Shown here piece by piece: positions 1 through 13,900 of a DNA stretch of 64,000 bases. The notes under the pieces are model-generated. The model was not told the DNA's origin. It saw nothing but the letters and a program-made list of their open reading frames with translations, and did no database searches. The position numbers and the translations under genes are program-made. Each line of letters starts with the position of its first letter. The stretch's first letter is position 1. The stretch comes from Ampelomyces quisqualis (taxonomy: Eukaryota; Ascomycota; Dothideomycetes; Pleosporales; Phaeosphaeriaceae), in contig JAGTXZ010000014.1 of assembly GCA_018398575.1 (NCBI GenBank), forward strand, positions 1,240,001-1,304,000, read 5' to 3'.

Positions 1-3000
1 TAGTTTAGAGTTAACTAGAGGGTTTAGGCGTTTAGGTCCTAGAAGTACACAGGATCTGTTGTCTTGTTAGGCAGCCTTAACCTTGCTAACGTCCTGTTCC
101 CTTTGGCTTAGGATATTAGCTTACTTGTTAAGCTTACTAGGCGTGTACTTAATGCAGAAATTAAAAGAGGCAATAATCTCTACCTATTATGCTTAACGTG
201 CATTAAGAACCTTAGTAGTTATAAAGTATTCTAAGGAGCAGTAATCTAAATACACCTGGATTTAACTCTATATAGAGGTAAGTTTAGCTCTCTACTTTTT
301 AAACACTTTTAGAATAGCAAAAAGTTCTTTATTATGTATTTCCTAATTAAGCTTAGCCCTAGATAGAGTGTAACTGTAGAAGGCTATAGGATACTACTTA
401 TTATTAGAGTGCTTCTAAGAGAGTACTCCTGCTATTACTCTATCTAACGTGTTAGTTTCTAACTTTGTGTTATACTTAGGATAGAAATAAGATAGCGTAG
501 AAATAGCTAGGAGTAAGGCTTTAATCTAATCAAAAGCCTATTAGCAGTCTATAGTCTATTCAAACAGTGTAGAAGGACTTTAAAGCTTTAGGATTAGTTT
601 AGCTACACAGGAGAAATCCTTAATAAACTGTTAATAGAAACTAGCAAAACTAAGAAATAACTTAACGCTAGTAACTGTAGTAGGTTTAGCCTAGTTTTAG
701 AGTACTTCTACCTTGTTAGAGTTAACTTTAGTGCTCTAGTTTGTTAAAACGTAGCCTAGATACTTTGTGCAGGTTACATAGAATTTACTCTTCTAAATGT
801 CTACTTAGAGTCCTGCAGTACGTAGGCGCTCTAAGACCTTTTAGACGTGTTTCTAATGTAAGTTTATATCCTCTAAGTAGATTAGGATGTTGTTAAGATA
901 CGTAATGCAGAAATTGTTAAGATAATTAATTAGTATATTGTTCATGTAGTGCTAATATGTTGCTAGCCTATTGCACAAGCTAAAAGAGAAAACCTTACAC
1001 TTATATGTACTGTAACAGGTCTAAAAGGTAGTATACTCTTTAGAGTTAGAATCTATACAAATTTTGTTAAAGGTAGCCTAGATGTTAAACTTAGTAAAGA
1101 TCTTAGCTTTAGAGGAACGTAATAGCAGCTTATTAATGCAAAAGATTAGATAGACATTTTTGCGCGTAAGGGCGTTAATCTTCTAGTAGTCTATATAGAT
1201 GCGTATATCTCTATTTGGTTTGCGTATACAGAGAATAGGTAAAGTAAAAGGGCTTTGGCTAGCCTTAATAAAACTCTTCTAAAGGTGTTCCTAGACGTAG
1301 GCCTTAGTAGCTTTAAGCTCCTCCTGATTCTGCTTGTACAGGAGACTAAACGCATTTAGTAATAGTTCTTTAAGGACAATCTTATAATTATACAGATAGT
1401 AAGAAGGCAATTAATTAGCTGCTAACTTACTAAATATATCCTAATACTAGGAGTAGCAGGCAGGTAATCTCTTATCTAATTAGCTTTAATTATCTGCGTT
1501 GTTCTTAGAGGCGAGAATCCTGTTAATCTTATAGAGGCTTGTTGTAAAGAACTTGTTCTAGAGCTTCTTTATAATAAAGTAAAATGCATTAGTAGAAATA
1601 AGAGCTATGCAGGTGCTTAGAGAAGATTTAGACTCTAAGCGGGTTTGCTTGGTTAGGGTATAAGGAATCTCTAAGATTTTTTAGGCTAATAGGAGCTTTA
1701 AGCATCCCTTAATACAATAAATAGAAGAAGAAGAACAGTAAAGACTGTTTTAGATACAATAGTCTTCTTTCTCCTATAGAGTGTTACGTTGTTGCACATT
1801 AAGATAGACAGTAGCTAGCACTGTAGCTTAATGTAGAATAGTAGGAATAGGAGGTAAAGGATTGTATAAATAGGGGTACTTAGATAGCCAAATAAACTGT
1901 AACCTATCTGTGTCTAATTAAATCTTAAATTGTCTTAACTATTAGAGGCTAAGTATACAATCCTAAGACCTAAGATTAAGGATAAGAAATAGATAGTTTA
2001 AAATCTTTTAGCTATTAATATTTAAGTGTAGTTAAATATATTAAGTAACTAAAGAAGTAATCTAATCCTTAAAGCTGCGCACTTGAACCTAGAAGAGAAG
2101 CTTCTAGATAGGTTGCTGTAAGGCTTTAGAAACAGATAAAACAATTTGTAAATTTAAAAATAGGAAACTTTAAGCACTAGTGTTAACAAGAGTATTAAGG
2201 CGTAAGCTAAGGCCTTAGTTGTAAAAAAGCGTAAGCATAAGGAAATAGAGACTGCAAAATAAATAAGAAAGGTTAAGGTAAGATAGATTGTAACAGCTTA
2301 GGCCTAGGGAGGAGTGTCCTCTTAGGCGCTTCTGTTTCCTATACAATACACCTTCTAATTAGGTTGCTCTTAAGTATCTTTATACTTATCTACTTCTACA
2401 GCTTTAATCTAACGCACATAAGGCTTTGTGTAGTTACTAGAGTAGTGTTCTAGCTTACTGCAATTGTAACAACTACTAGAGGTCTTCTATTGTTCTAGCT
2501 TAGAGGTCTTTGTAAGAAGACGCACTATTATAGATTAATAGGCTAGCGCAGAATTTGTTAAAGCGTTAGTAGTAGTAGTCTAATTTGGCTCTAAATTCTG
2601 TTATAGGGCTAACCTAATTGGCAACTTAGCAGCAGCTAGTATTATACTTGGTGTAGAGTTGTTCTTCTGCTCTATATTGTATGCAGTAAGGTATTCTACT
2701 ATCTAATTAAATAAGTTCTTCTATTAGTGCCTAAATCCTAGGTTAGGGGCTTGCAACCCTAGCGTAATCTTAGTCTACAAGTAGTAAAACTACTCTAAAG
2801 AAGGTACTTGTCTCTTAACTGCAGAACTTAAAAACCTAGCTTTAAACAAGGGGAACGTTTCCTCCTTTATTATCTGCAATTAATTAAACGCTGCACAGCT
2901 TTTAGCTACCTTGTTGCCTATAATAAAATAGGACTTAAGTAGCTTAACTATTTGCTTAGCGTTCTAGAATTGCTCTTAATTGGTATCTAATAAATATTGT

Positions 3001-4126
3001 AGCTTAAGATAGCCCTTAGCTAATCCTGTAGTATAGCCCTATACTAAGGCTATGCGTTATCTTTTAGTCTAATAGTAATCTAAGTTAATTTTAAGTTAAT
3101 CCTAGATTAAGGCCTGCTATTAGTAGAAGGTAGAATCTTTTCTATTGCTAAGATTGTCTATATTAGGCGTTTTCTTAGATTGTTAAAGTTAGTAAGAGCC
3201 TTTATAGCAATATAAGTACTTAGATATAGAGCTGTTAGATAAACAGCAGAGTGCAGAATTGTTTTAGAGGGATTTAGTAGTAGGTAGAGGCTTATCTAGT
3301 CCTACTAATAGAGTTAGTTCTTTCTTAAGAGAATTAATTTCTGCTAGAGCCTGTTTCAAATCTTGTTGTAATTAATTAACTTCTATTTAGGCAGAGGTTA
3401 GATTTAGTGCAGCTCTAGGCTAAGGGGGTTCTTTAGTGTCTATCTTTTTTACTTTAGCACTCTGTTACTAGGTTGTTACAGTTAATACAGAGTTGTCTTA
3501 AGGGAAGGCTCCTAGGGTTAGTTCTTTAGGAGGAGTTATTAGCGTTGCTTCTAATACTCCTAAGTTATTAATAGTCTCTAAGTTTCTATTATAGCGCTAA
3601 ACGCAACTTTTCTAAAGTAATCCTAACTGTTGTGTTAATAGGAAGATCTAAACCTAAAGGCTTTAGCTGTTAGAAGATCTAAGAGATCCTAACTGTGTTT
3701 AATAGATTTAAGGTCGCAAATAGATCTAATTTAGATAAGGTTCTAGACGTTTTGACGCAATCTTTTGAAAAGTAAATAGCAATATTATCTAAATGCTATT
3801 ACTAGCAGGACAAAGTTTCTCTTGTAATGTATTAACGCAGGTAGGTACAGCTATTAGAATTAAATTGGATACGTATTAGAGGCATATAAGAGTGCGTGTT
3901 GTATTAGAGATTCTAGATTAGCTATATACCTATAGGTCTTATACAAAAGAACAAGAGAAACTTGTCCTCTATCTATGCTATAGGCTTATATTTATAGTAG
4001 GCGTAGCAGCTAGGTTAGAGCGCTATTAGAGCGCTTTTGGTCCTAATCTGCTAGCTTTCTACATAATCTGTTACTAAGCCTTTATAAGGTATTAGATGTA
4101 ACATGTGTTTGCATGTGCTTGTTACA
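1..4126 (-). mobile_element. Left Ty3/gypsy element, partial (RIP-dead)
   Basis: This is the 5' part of a minus-strand gypsy-type retrotransposon cut by the window edge. It is closely similar to 6819-10944, with an offset of 6818 bp. Read on the minus strand from 4126 leftwards it has the 5' LTR (3828-4126), a gag region with a zinc knuckle of the form CYNC-x4-H near 2430-2472 (the last Cys codon now reads Tyr), and a reverse-transcriptase active site near 878-900 that reads YLNNILIY where functional elements have YLDDILIY. Both Asp-to-Asn changes are G-to-A on the coding strand, as RIP predicts. Stops throughout show it cannot encode a working polyprotein. Confidence 0.85.
3828..4126 (-). 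repeat. LTR shared by the two gypsy copies (299 bp)
   Basis: The sequence is the same length (299 bp) and order as 10646-10944 and ends in TGTTACA, with a matching TGTA start, so it has the TG..CA ends of an LTR. It is the 5' LTR of the left copy. Its position at the left end of the right copy's period means it probably also serves as the 3' LTR of the right copy, as expected for a tandem array LTR-internal-LTR-internal-LTR. The internal ACAAGAGAAACTTGTCC is at 3951-3967, and the neighbouring primer-site complement is at 3808-3825. Confidence 0.75.
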
Positions 4127-5215
4127 ATTACCCTCTTTCTTAAAATTAATAGTTTCTATTAATTAGGTCTGTATTAGTGTTGTTCTAGATACCTTTCTAA
4201 ATTATTATAAACTTACATTTACCTTAAGTTTATTTTAGGATAACGTAATATAGCTATTTGTTGTTGTTTTAATCTGTGTACTAGCGCGTTTAAAGTTTCT
4301 AACTTTACTTTAAGCTTTTTAAGCATATATACAATGCTAGCCCTCTAGTATACTACTTTTCTACACTCTTTCTCTACACGTTTATATACCTACAGCTATC
4401 TAACTGCTCTTCTAATTTAATTGTTAGCTAATTATTTCTGCAGATATACACAATACCTATTTCTATCTCTCTTAAGGCTTATCTCTTAGCCTATTAGGTT
4501 GTTTGCCTGCAGGCTGCAAGAGCTTTTGCCTGCAGCTATTTTAATATTAAGTTTAGATTCTATTTAGACGTGTCTAAGAAGTGTGCTTATTACACACTCT
4601 TAAATAAGAAGTGTTGCCTAGTTCCTCTATATACAGGCTAAGAGTATAATAGCCTTTCTAAGGCCCTTAACTGCAGGTTTGCTGCCCTAGGTAGAGATAA
4701 GTCTAATAAGGTAGTGTTAGAGCAAGAGGCTGCTATTAAGAAGGCAGCGTTTTAGTTAGCTACTGTTGTACAAGTAAGCACTGCACAAGTAGCTAATATA
4801 AATAACGCTAACTTGTTAGTTAGCGCTTATTACTAGAGAGAGAAGCTGGCTAGAGAAGTTAGAGTAATAGCTAAGAAGGTTAGGTTACTTAGAAAAAGTA
4901 CAGCTAGGTTAACTAGTGTAGTTGCTTAGCTAGTAGATGTTATAATAGTATTAAGAGCTAATTAGTTAGCAAAGTAAAAGAAGGCACAGGCAGTAACATT
5001 TTAGGCAGCAGCAAAGCAAGAGGCAGGTACTTGCAGCAAGTAGAGCTAGAACAGAAGATAACTAGGTAGTACGTTAGTGTCTGTACCTAGGGATTTAAAC
5101 AGTTAAGAACGTCTTACTAGTAGCAGCAATAGTCTGCTGTTAGATCTAATAAAAGAGTAAGACTCCTATTATTAATAGCTGTTACCTACTAGTATAGTAG
5201 TTACAATATTAAGTT
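4127..5215. other. Unassigned segment between pol and the left LTR
   Basis: This stretch lies between the last recognisable pol sequence and the LTR at 3828-4126. It has no counterpart in view, because the equivalent part of the left copy is outside the window. On the plus strand 4700-5060 reads as an Ala/Lys/Glu-rich, coiled-coil-like protein remnant with few stops for this block. It could be a third element-encoded region, a nested transposon (for example the tail of a pogo-like transposase), or flanking DNA. I do not recognise it. Confidence 0.4.
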
Positions 5216-8200
5216 TAATTTTCCTAATATAATTGTCTTACAATGCTATAAGATCTTTAACTTCTTTTTTCTATACTGTAATCTACTTAGCTAATGCTTG
5301 TAAAGGTCCTAGTTGTTTTAGATAGCGTTTATAGAACGCTTGCAATATATGTAAAGCGCCTATAAAGTTTAAGGCGTTGTACTAGGTAGAGTTAAAGTTA
5401 TAGCCTACCTATTTTACGCAATACTTTAGGATAGAGCAGTACAGCTTGCTAGCTAAGATCTCTTTAACTTCTTATTCTTTAACGCCTTAAATTAAGATGC
5501 TAGATAGGTTTAGGCTTAGCTAACTAGGCAAGAGGTTGTTAGAGTCCTTGCAAAGGACGTTTAGAGCAAACACGTTATAGATCTTAGAACCTTTAGGTAG
5601 CTTTAGTTAAAATAAATAGCTAACTTGTTCTAGAACTTTAAAGGGGCCTTCTTACAATTTAGCAAGTTTGCGACTTAGGCAAGTAACAGATAGGTTCTAA
5701 GTTAAGAAGTAAACCTTGTTGCCTACTACCTAATTAATAGGTTAACAATGTTTGTTTACCTTAGCAGCTATCTGTTTTTGCGCTTTCTCTATATTATCTT
5801 TAGCTGTGCGCTAGGCTTTATGCATGCAGGTAGCTAAGCTTAAGGCATTCTTAACGTTTATATCTTTGTGTTTTAAAGGGAATAATGCCTAATTCTAGCT
5901 CTATTATAGTTTAGATCTAAATAGAAGCTGGTACAGCGCTATACTAATTGCGGAGTGCAGCAGCGTAGCTTAGGCTTAATTAATTATTAGCAAGAGGTTA
6001 CTCTAGTTGTCCTAGTAATAGGATATAAAAGGCCTTAATTGTTAATTAATATACTTGTTTATAATCTTAGTTTGTCTATTAGTTTGTTTATAGTAAGCTA
6101 TAGAAAGCTTAAGTTGTACGCCTAAGATCTTGCAGAACTTAGACTAGAATTAGAACACAAACTAGGGTCTGTAGTTAGACACTATACTTTTAGGCGTGTA
6201 ACTAAATTGGTATACCTATTAAATAAACAAGTAAGCTATTTCTTAAGCGTTAATTGTTTTATAGTAAGGAATAGAAACAGCTTGCTTTAATAGGCAATTA
6301 ATAATAACTATAATTTAATTATAGCTATGCTAATTAGTTAGGAATATCTTAAAATCTATACACAAATGCTGTATAGGCCTATTAAGAATTAGTAACAGAT
6401 AGAGGAAACCTTAGGATTAGAGCTGTTTTAGATAGGATCTTTAACAGGCAACGCAGTTTTGTACATAGTATTTGCATATAGCCTCTATGCCTTTCTAGTA
6501 GTATTGCTAAGCTAAGAGCTAATACGTCTTTATAGTACTTAGGTAGGCAGTAGATACCTAATTATAAGCCTCTCTAATTAGTTAAGTGCACAAAGAAGAG
6601 TCTTTAGGTATATATAGGCATAAGTAATACAGCAGTAGTTTTTCTTAAACATAATATAGCTGTAGTAGCGTAAGGCGTTCTTTCTTAAAAGAGTAGCAAT
6701 TCTCTGCTAGTAGGGCTTTAATTAGTTCTAACAAGTTAAGATTTAGAGGGGCACTAATAGATTAGACTAAAATAGCTAAAACATTAATCTCTAGCTAGTT
6801 ACAGACATAGTTTTAAGCTAGTTTAGAGTTAACTAAAGGGCTTAGGCGTTTAGGTTCTAGAAGTACACAGGATCTGTTGTTTTGTTAGGCAGCCTTAACC
6901 TTACTAACGTCTTGTTTCCTTTAGCTTAGGATATTAGCTTACTTGTTAAGCTTGCTAGGCGTGTACTTAATATAGAAATTAAAAGGAGCAATAATCTCTG
7001 CCTATTGTGCTTAACGTGCATTAAGAACTTTAGTAGTTATAAAGTATTCTAAGGAGTAGTAATCTAAATACACTTAGATTTAACTCTATATAGTAGTAAG
7101 TTTAGCTCTCTACTTTTTAAACGCTTTTAGGATAGCAAAAAGTTTCTTGTTGTGTATTTCTTAATTAAGCTTGGCCCTAGATAGAGCGTAACTATAGAAG
7201 GCTACAGGATACTACTTGTTGTTAGGGTGCTTTTAAGAGAGTACTCTTGCTATTACTTTATCTAACGCGTTAGTTTCTAACTTTGTATTATACTTAAGAT
7301 AGAAATAAGATAGCGTAGGAATAGCTAGGAGTAAGGCTTTAATCTAATTAAAAGCCTGTTAGCAGTCTGTAGTCTAATTAAACAGTGTAGCAGGACTTTA
7401 AAGCTTTATAATTAGTTTAGCTACACAAGAGAAATCCTTAATAAATTGTTAATAGAAACTAGCAAAACTAAAAAATAACTTAACGCTAGTAACTATAGTA
7501 GGTTTAGCCTAGTTTTAGAGTGCTTCTACCTTGTTAGAGTTAACTTTAGTGCCTTAGTTTATTAAAACGTAACCTAGATACTTTGTGCAGGTTACATAGA
7601 ATTTACTTTTCTAAATGTCTACTTAGAGTCTTGCAGTACGTAGGCGCTCTAGGACCTTTTAGATATATTTCTAATGTAAGTTTATATTCTTAGAGTAGAT
7701 TAGGATATTGTTAAGATACGCAATGCAGAAATTGTTAAGATAATTAATTAGTATATTATTTATGTAGCGTTAATACGTAGCTAGCCTATTGCATAAGCTA
7801 AAAGAGAGAACTTTACACTTATATGTACTGTAACAGGTCTAAAAGGTAGTATACTCTTTAGAGTTAGGATCTATACAAATTTTGTTAAAAGCAGCCTAGA
7901 TATTAAACTTAGTAAAGATCTTAGCCTTAGAGGGGCGTAATAGCAGCTTATTAATGCAAAGAATTAGATAGATATCCTTGCGCGTAAGGGCGTTAATCTT
8001 CTAGTAGTCTATACAGATGCGTATATCTCTATTTAGTTTGCGTACACAAAGGATAAGTAAAGTAAAAGGACTTTGGCTAGCCTTAATAAAACTCTTCTAA
8101 AGGTGTATCTAGATGTAGGCCTTAGTAGCTTTAAGCTCCTCCTAGTTTTACTTATACAGAAGACTAAACGCATTTAGTAATAGTTTTTTAAAAACAATCT

Positions 8201-10625
8201 TGTAATTGTACAAACAATAAGAAGGCAATTAATTAGCTGCTAACTTGCTAAATATATTCTAATACTAGAAGTAACAGGCAGGTAATCTCTTATCTAATTG
8301 GCTTTAATTATCTGCGTTGTCCTTAGAGGCAAGGATTCTATTAATCTTATAGAGGCTTGTTGTAAAGAACTTGTTCTAGGGCTTCTTTATAATAAAGTAA
8401 AATGCATTGGCAGAAATAAGAGCAATGCAGGTAGTTAGAAAGAGTTTAGACTCTAAGTAGTTTTGCTTGGTTAGAGTATAAGGGATCTCTAAGATTTTTT
8501 AGGCTAATAGGAGCTTTAAGCGTCCCTTAATACAATAAATAGAAAAAGAAGAATACTAAGGACTGTTTTAGATACAATAGTCTTCTTTCTCTTATAGGGC
8601 GTTGCGTTGTTACACATTAAGATAGACAGTAGCTAGCACTGTAGCTTAATGTAGAACAGTAGAAATAGAAGGTAAAGAATTGTATAAACAGGGGTACTTA
8701 GATAGCTAAATAAACTGTAACCTATCTATGTCTAATTAAATCTTAAATTGTCTTAACTATTAGAGGCTAAGTATACAATCCTAAGACCTAAGATTAAAGA
8801 TAAGGAATAGACAGTTTAAAATCTTTTAGCTATTAATATTCAAGTGTAGTTAAATATATTAAGTAACTAAAGAAGTAATCTAATCCTTAAAACTGCGTAC
8901 CTAAACCTAAAAGAAAAGCTTCTAAATAAGTTGCTGCAAGGCTCTAGAAACAGATAAGACAATTTGTAAATTTAAAAATAGAAAACTTTAAGCACTAGTA
9001 TTAACAAGAGTATTAAGGTGTAAGCTAAGGCCTTAGTTGTAAAGAAGCATAAGTATAAGAAAATAAGGACTGCAAAACAAATAAGAAAAGTTAAAGTAGA
9101 ATAGATTGTAACAGCTTAGGCCTAAAGAGGGGTATCTTCTTAGGCGCTTCTATTTCCTATACAATACACCTCTTGATTAGGTTGCTCTTAAGCATCTTTA
9201 TACTTATCTACTTTTACAGCTTTAATCTAACGCACGCAAGGCTTTGTACAGTTACTAGAGTAGTGTTCTAGCTTACTGCAATTGTAACAACTACTAGAGG
9301 TCTTTTGTTATTCTAGCTTAAAGGTTTTTGTAAGAAGACGCACTATTGTAGATTAATAGACTAGCGCAGAATTTGTTAAAGCGCTAGTAGTAGTAGTCTA
9401 ATTTAGCACTAAATTCTGTTGTAAAGCTAACCTAATTGGCAACCTAGCAGCAGCTAGTGTTATAGTTAGTGTAAAGTTATTCTTCTGCTCTATATTGTAG
9501 GCTGTAAGGTGTTCTACTATCTAATTAAATAAGTTCTTCTATTAGTGCCTAAATCCTAGGTTAGGGGCTTGCAACTCTAGCGTAATCTTAGTCTACAAGT
9601 AGTAAAACTACTCTAAAAGAGGTACTTGTCTCTTAACTACAGAACTTAGAAACCTAGCTTTAAACAAAGAGAACATTTCTTTCTTAGTTATCTGCATTTA
9701 ATTAAAAGCTGCTTAGCTTTTGGCTACCTTATTACTTGTAATAAAGTAAGACTTAAGTAGCTTAATTATTTACTTAGCGTTCTAGAATTGCTCTTAATTA
9801 GTATCTAATAAATATTGTAGCTTAAGATAGCCCTTAGCTAATCCTGTAGTGTAGCCCTATACTAAGGCTATGCGTTGTCTTTTAGTCTAATAGTAATTTA
9901 AGTTAATCTTAAGTTAATCCTAAATTAAGGCCTGCTATTAGCAAAAGGTAGAATCTTTTCTATTACTAAGATTGTCTATATTAGGCGTTTTCTTAGATTA
10001 TTAAAGTTGGCAAGAGCCTTTATAGTAATGTAAGTACTTAGATATAGAGCTGTTAAATAAATAGCAGAGTGCAGAATTATTCTAGGGTAATTTGGTAGTA
10101 GGTAAGGGCTTGTCTAGTCCTATTAACAGAGTTAGTCCTTTCTTAAGAGAATTAATTTCTGCTAAAGCCTGTTTTAAATCTTGTTGTAATTAATTAACTT
10201 CTATTTAGGTAGGAGTTAGATTTAGTGCAGCTCTAGGCTAAGAAAGTTCTTTAGTGTCTGTCTTTTTTGCTTTAGCACTCTGTTGCTAGGTTGTTACAGT
10301 TAATACAGAGTTGTCTTAAGAAAAGGCTTCTAGAGTTAGTTCTTTAGGGGGAGTTATTAGCGTTGCCTCTAATACTCCTAAGTTATTAATAGTCTCTAAG
10401 TTTCTATTGTAGCGCCAAACGCAACTTTTCTAAAGTAATCCTAACTGTTGTGTTAATAGAAAGATCTAAACCTAAAGGCTTTAGCTGTTAGAAGATCTAA
10501 GGGATTCTAACTGTGTTTAATAGATTTAAGGTTGCAAACAGATCTAATTTAGATAGAGTTCTAGACGTTTTAACGCGATCTTTTTAAAAGTAAATTGCAA
10601 TATTATATAAATGCTATTACTAGCA

Positions 10626-10643
10626 GGACAAAGTTTCTCTTGT
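10626..10643 (-). promoter_or_regulatory. Predicted self-priming primer-binding site
   Basis: Two bases inside the 5' LTR edge the sense strand reads ACAAGAGAAACTTTGTCC. It is complementary, apart from one bulged T, to GGACAAGTTTCTCTTGT at 10785-10769 inside the LTR, the predicted 5' end of the element RNA. This is the layout known for Tf1-like fungal gypsy elements, which prime reverse transcription by folding back their own mRNA end rather than using a tRNA. The same pair occurs in the left copy (3808-3825 and 3951-3967). Confidence 0.65.
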
Positions 10644-10645
10644 AA

Positions 10646-10944
10646 TGTAACAACGCAGGTAGGTATAGCTATTAGGATTAAATTAGATACGTATTAGAGG
10701 CATATAGGAGTGCGTGTTGTATCAGAGATTCTAGATTAGCTATACACCTATAAGTCTTGTACAGAAGAACAAGAGAAACTTGTCCTCTATCTATGCTATA
10801 GGCTTATATTTATAGTAGGCGTAGTAGCTAAGTTAGAGCGCTGTTAGAGCGCTTTTGGTCCTAATCTACTAGCTTCCTACATAATCTGTTACTAAGCCTT
10901 TATAAGGTATCAGATGTAACATGTGTTTGCATGTGCTTGTTACA
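10646..10944 (-). repeat. 5' LTR of right gypsy element (299 bp)
   Basis: It starts TGTAACA and ends TGTTACA on the plus strand, giving TG..CA termini, and matches 3828-4126 along its length. On the element's sense strand the promoter-like U3 is about 160 bp: a TATAAATA box (10807-10814) lies about 30 bp before GGACAAGTTTCTCTTGT (10785 down to 10769), the likely RNA start. Confidence 0.8.
10807..10814 (-). promoter_or_regulatory. LTR TATA box
   Basis: TATAAATA on the element's sense strand, about 29 bp upstream of the predicted first transcribed base at 10785. The spacing is that of a typical RNA polymerase II core promoter and sets the start of the R region. Confidence 0.55.
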
Positions 10945-13900
10945 TACCTAGCTTAAGAGATTTGTAGTTAATAACTAGTGTTACTGTTAGCTTAAGTTCC
11001 TATTAGGCTCTATTACTTTTTATGTAGTATACTTAAGAGCTAGTCTATCTATTGTTAGAGCTTTACTTTTATAAAACTATAACTCTACGCAACAGCTTGC
11101 AATTACTATACGCCTACAGTTAGGCACTATATAGCTACTATTGCATTAATCTAGTTGTTAATCTGCCTATGCAAAGAGGCAGCTAGTGCAGAGATTAGAG
11201 TATACTTAATAGTAATAGACGTAAACGCAGGCTTTATCTAGTTAGTCTTAGTAAATTGTTAGCATTATAGTGTCTAGGTTACTTTTGCAAGAAAGAATGT
11301 ATCTAGGGTGTGCCTATTAGTAGCGCTACCTTAAGCAGCGCGTTAAGAAGCTTTTTAAGCGTTAAGAGTAGTTGTAGAAGGTAGTGTTAGCAACGCGCTT
11401 ACGCTAAGGCGTTAGTGTTTTTTCTAAAATACGCGCTAAAACACCTTAGCCTATTGCCTATATCTTTATAAAGGTGCAGCAGATTGTTATTGCGCCTAAG
11501 ACTACTATAGTCTTAACCTTACTTCTATTATTAGCTTACAGTATCTAGGCTCTAATTCCTAGTCTGCAAATATAGAAACTTGCGCCTCTACAGTACTAGC
11601 CTAACTGCAACACCTTCTAGCACAGCACGCTAGCTATTACCCTACTATAATAGCGCATAATAGTATTAAGACTAAACTCTATATATATAAGTTACTATGT
11701 TAGAGAGTAGTATAATAAGTATTACAAGTCCTAATGTAGCAAAGCCTACATCTATATAATAGGACTTAATATAACTATAACACATCTAGATTATGCCTAG
11801 ACAATTATTAAAGGCAATAGATTAGAGTGCTAAGAATAGTTATAGCAATTATTTAGAGTAGATAAGGACAAGATAATATTACTTAGACAATGTTAAACAG
11901 TATAGGATTAGTAGTAATAGACAGAGTTACATTTATAGACTACTTCTGTAGTAAGAATATACTTTGCTATAGATAACTAAGGCCTAATTGTATTTTAAAT
12001 ACTCTAGCAGCAAAAGATTTGTTCTCTTTTAAAGCTGCTTTTAATTCTACTTGTTTAAAGTTAATATAAGCTTGCAGAAGTTCTATCTTCTCTTTAGTAA
12101 CTTTAAGGTAGGCTATCTAGTTATTACTCTTGCTATTAATTAGAACTTCTAAGATAGTGTATACGTCTAGCGTGTTACTATCCTGTAAGCTAATCTATTG
12201 CATATTTAGCAGATAAAACAGAGTTTAAAAGTATGTTTAAATTAATTACTTACTAAGGCTAGCTAATTAGTTAGCTAGATAGTATGTCTTTTAAAGTACT
12301 AGGCAACGTCTGCAACACTGCAACGTTATTGTTAGCAGAAACTCCTTATTAGAAATAGTAATATAGACAATGCAGTATATTAGAAGAGTGTATAGTTGCT
12401 ATTATAACATACCTATATACTAATAGTTAACAAAGGTAGTGCTAATAATAGAGTTAAAGTTAATAACTAGCAATATAAATGTCTTTTACTACAAGCGTTT
12501 AAAGCACCTATCTACTAGGATTTAGCTATGTTTAATCTTTAGAATATCTATATACTTGTGCAGACACTAAAGGCTATAGTCTGTTGCAATATAGAGAAGG
12601 TATACCTTCTATAAAGTAGAAGAGCAACTAAAGAGAACTATAAATAAGCTAATAACTAGATAGTAGCTATAATTAAGCCTAGTTAGCCCTATAAGTCTAC
12701 GTCTAAACTGTCTTCTACAAGGTTTAGACTAATAAAACTAATATCTACTTCTAGACTAGAATAACACCTATCTACTAACAGGCAATAAATAACAACTTAG
12801 ATATGTATATTTAAAGATTTAGCGGCAGCACTCTGTGTAGAGTCTGCTATTAAACCTAAAACCTGTAATTACATAGCAACAAGTAATAAAAGATAATAAT
12901 AAAATAATGCAATTAGAAACTATAAGGAACTTGCAACTTATACCTCTATTATTTGAACCTTCTTAATTTAAGCATAGTACCTAAAAGATTACAGAACTAC
13001 GTAGTTCTTAACAACGTCTAAAATCAGAGGATTTTAAATTACTAGCAGTATACGTAGCTGCCTATATAAGGATTCTAATACCTCTAAATATATATAGAAG
13101 TTTTATAAGCAAGAATAGAGAAAGAGTATAGAAGAGATTAATTCGCATAGCGTGTAACATCTAATAGCAACATAGAGAAAGCTGTAAATTTAATAAAATT
13201 ACTATACTAGACTATACTGCAATAAGAGACTACGTAGCACGTAGGTAGCTATAGGCAGCTTAGTATTTTAATAAAGCCTAGCTAATCAAGTAGGCGTTAA
13301 GGACTACCTAGTGTAACTAAAAAAAAGCAGCAGCTTAGGCAGAGAAAGGTAAGCACAAATAGTCTATATACATAGAAATATATTCTAAAACTAATAGCCT
13401 ATAAGAAGGCTAAATACGCTACTATAGAGTTTGTAGACTCTAATAACAACAAGGTACAATTATTACTACTAAACAACTGTTACTCTTAAGTATTAAGACT
13501 AGAGAAATTACTATATTGCGTAGGAGGTTGCTAGAAGATGCTATCTATACTAGAGTTTCCTACTAAGCATATTAGAGTATGCGTTAATTGTACAGAAACC
13601 CTATATAGCCCTTGTAAATATATAGCAGACAACTTAGATAATATAGAGCAAGTTAACTATTAGTTTTAAGCATCTTAAACTTTAGATAGAAACTATTAAT
13701 TATCTAGTTAAAGTTAACACTTTACTTAACTAACTATTCTGCGCTACTAGCAACATTAACATACTATAATATCAAACAGTATTATAATATACTTAGATAT
13801 TAGGAAATATCTAAGCAGACAAAGTACATATAGCGTGCTTAGGTAAAATAAGAAAAGACTGTTAAAGAATAAACTGCCTTTTGCGCTAAACGTATAAAGA

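Larger units (their letters stand above)
3828..10944 (-). mobile_element. Right Ty3/gypsy element, about 7.1 kb (RIP-dead)
   Basis: If 3828-4126 is its 3' LTR, this is a complete 7117-bp element on the minus strand: 5' LTR 10646-10944, gag with zinc knuckle near 9250-9290, reverse transcriptase with the YLDD site near 7695-7719 (now YLNN), and integrase near 6040-6200. The integrase is recognised by a degenerate stretch readable as LSTAYHPQTDGQTE-like, preceded by the DRGPQF-like motif. The order RT before integrase defines Ty3/gypsy rather than copia. A C-terminal chromodomain is possible near 5220-5300, but I could not read it clearly. Stops and D-to-N changes show it is dead. The alternative is that the 3' LTR is lost and 4127-5215 is unrelated DNA. 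Confidence 0.8.
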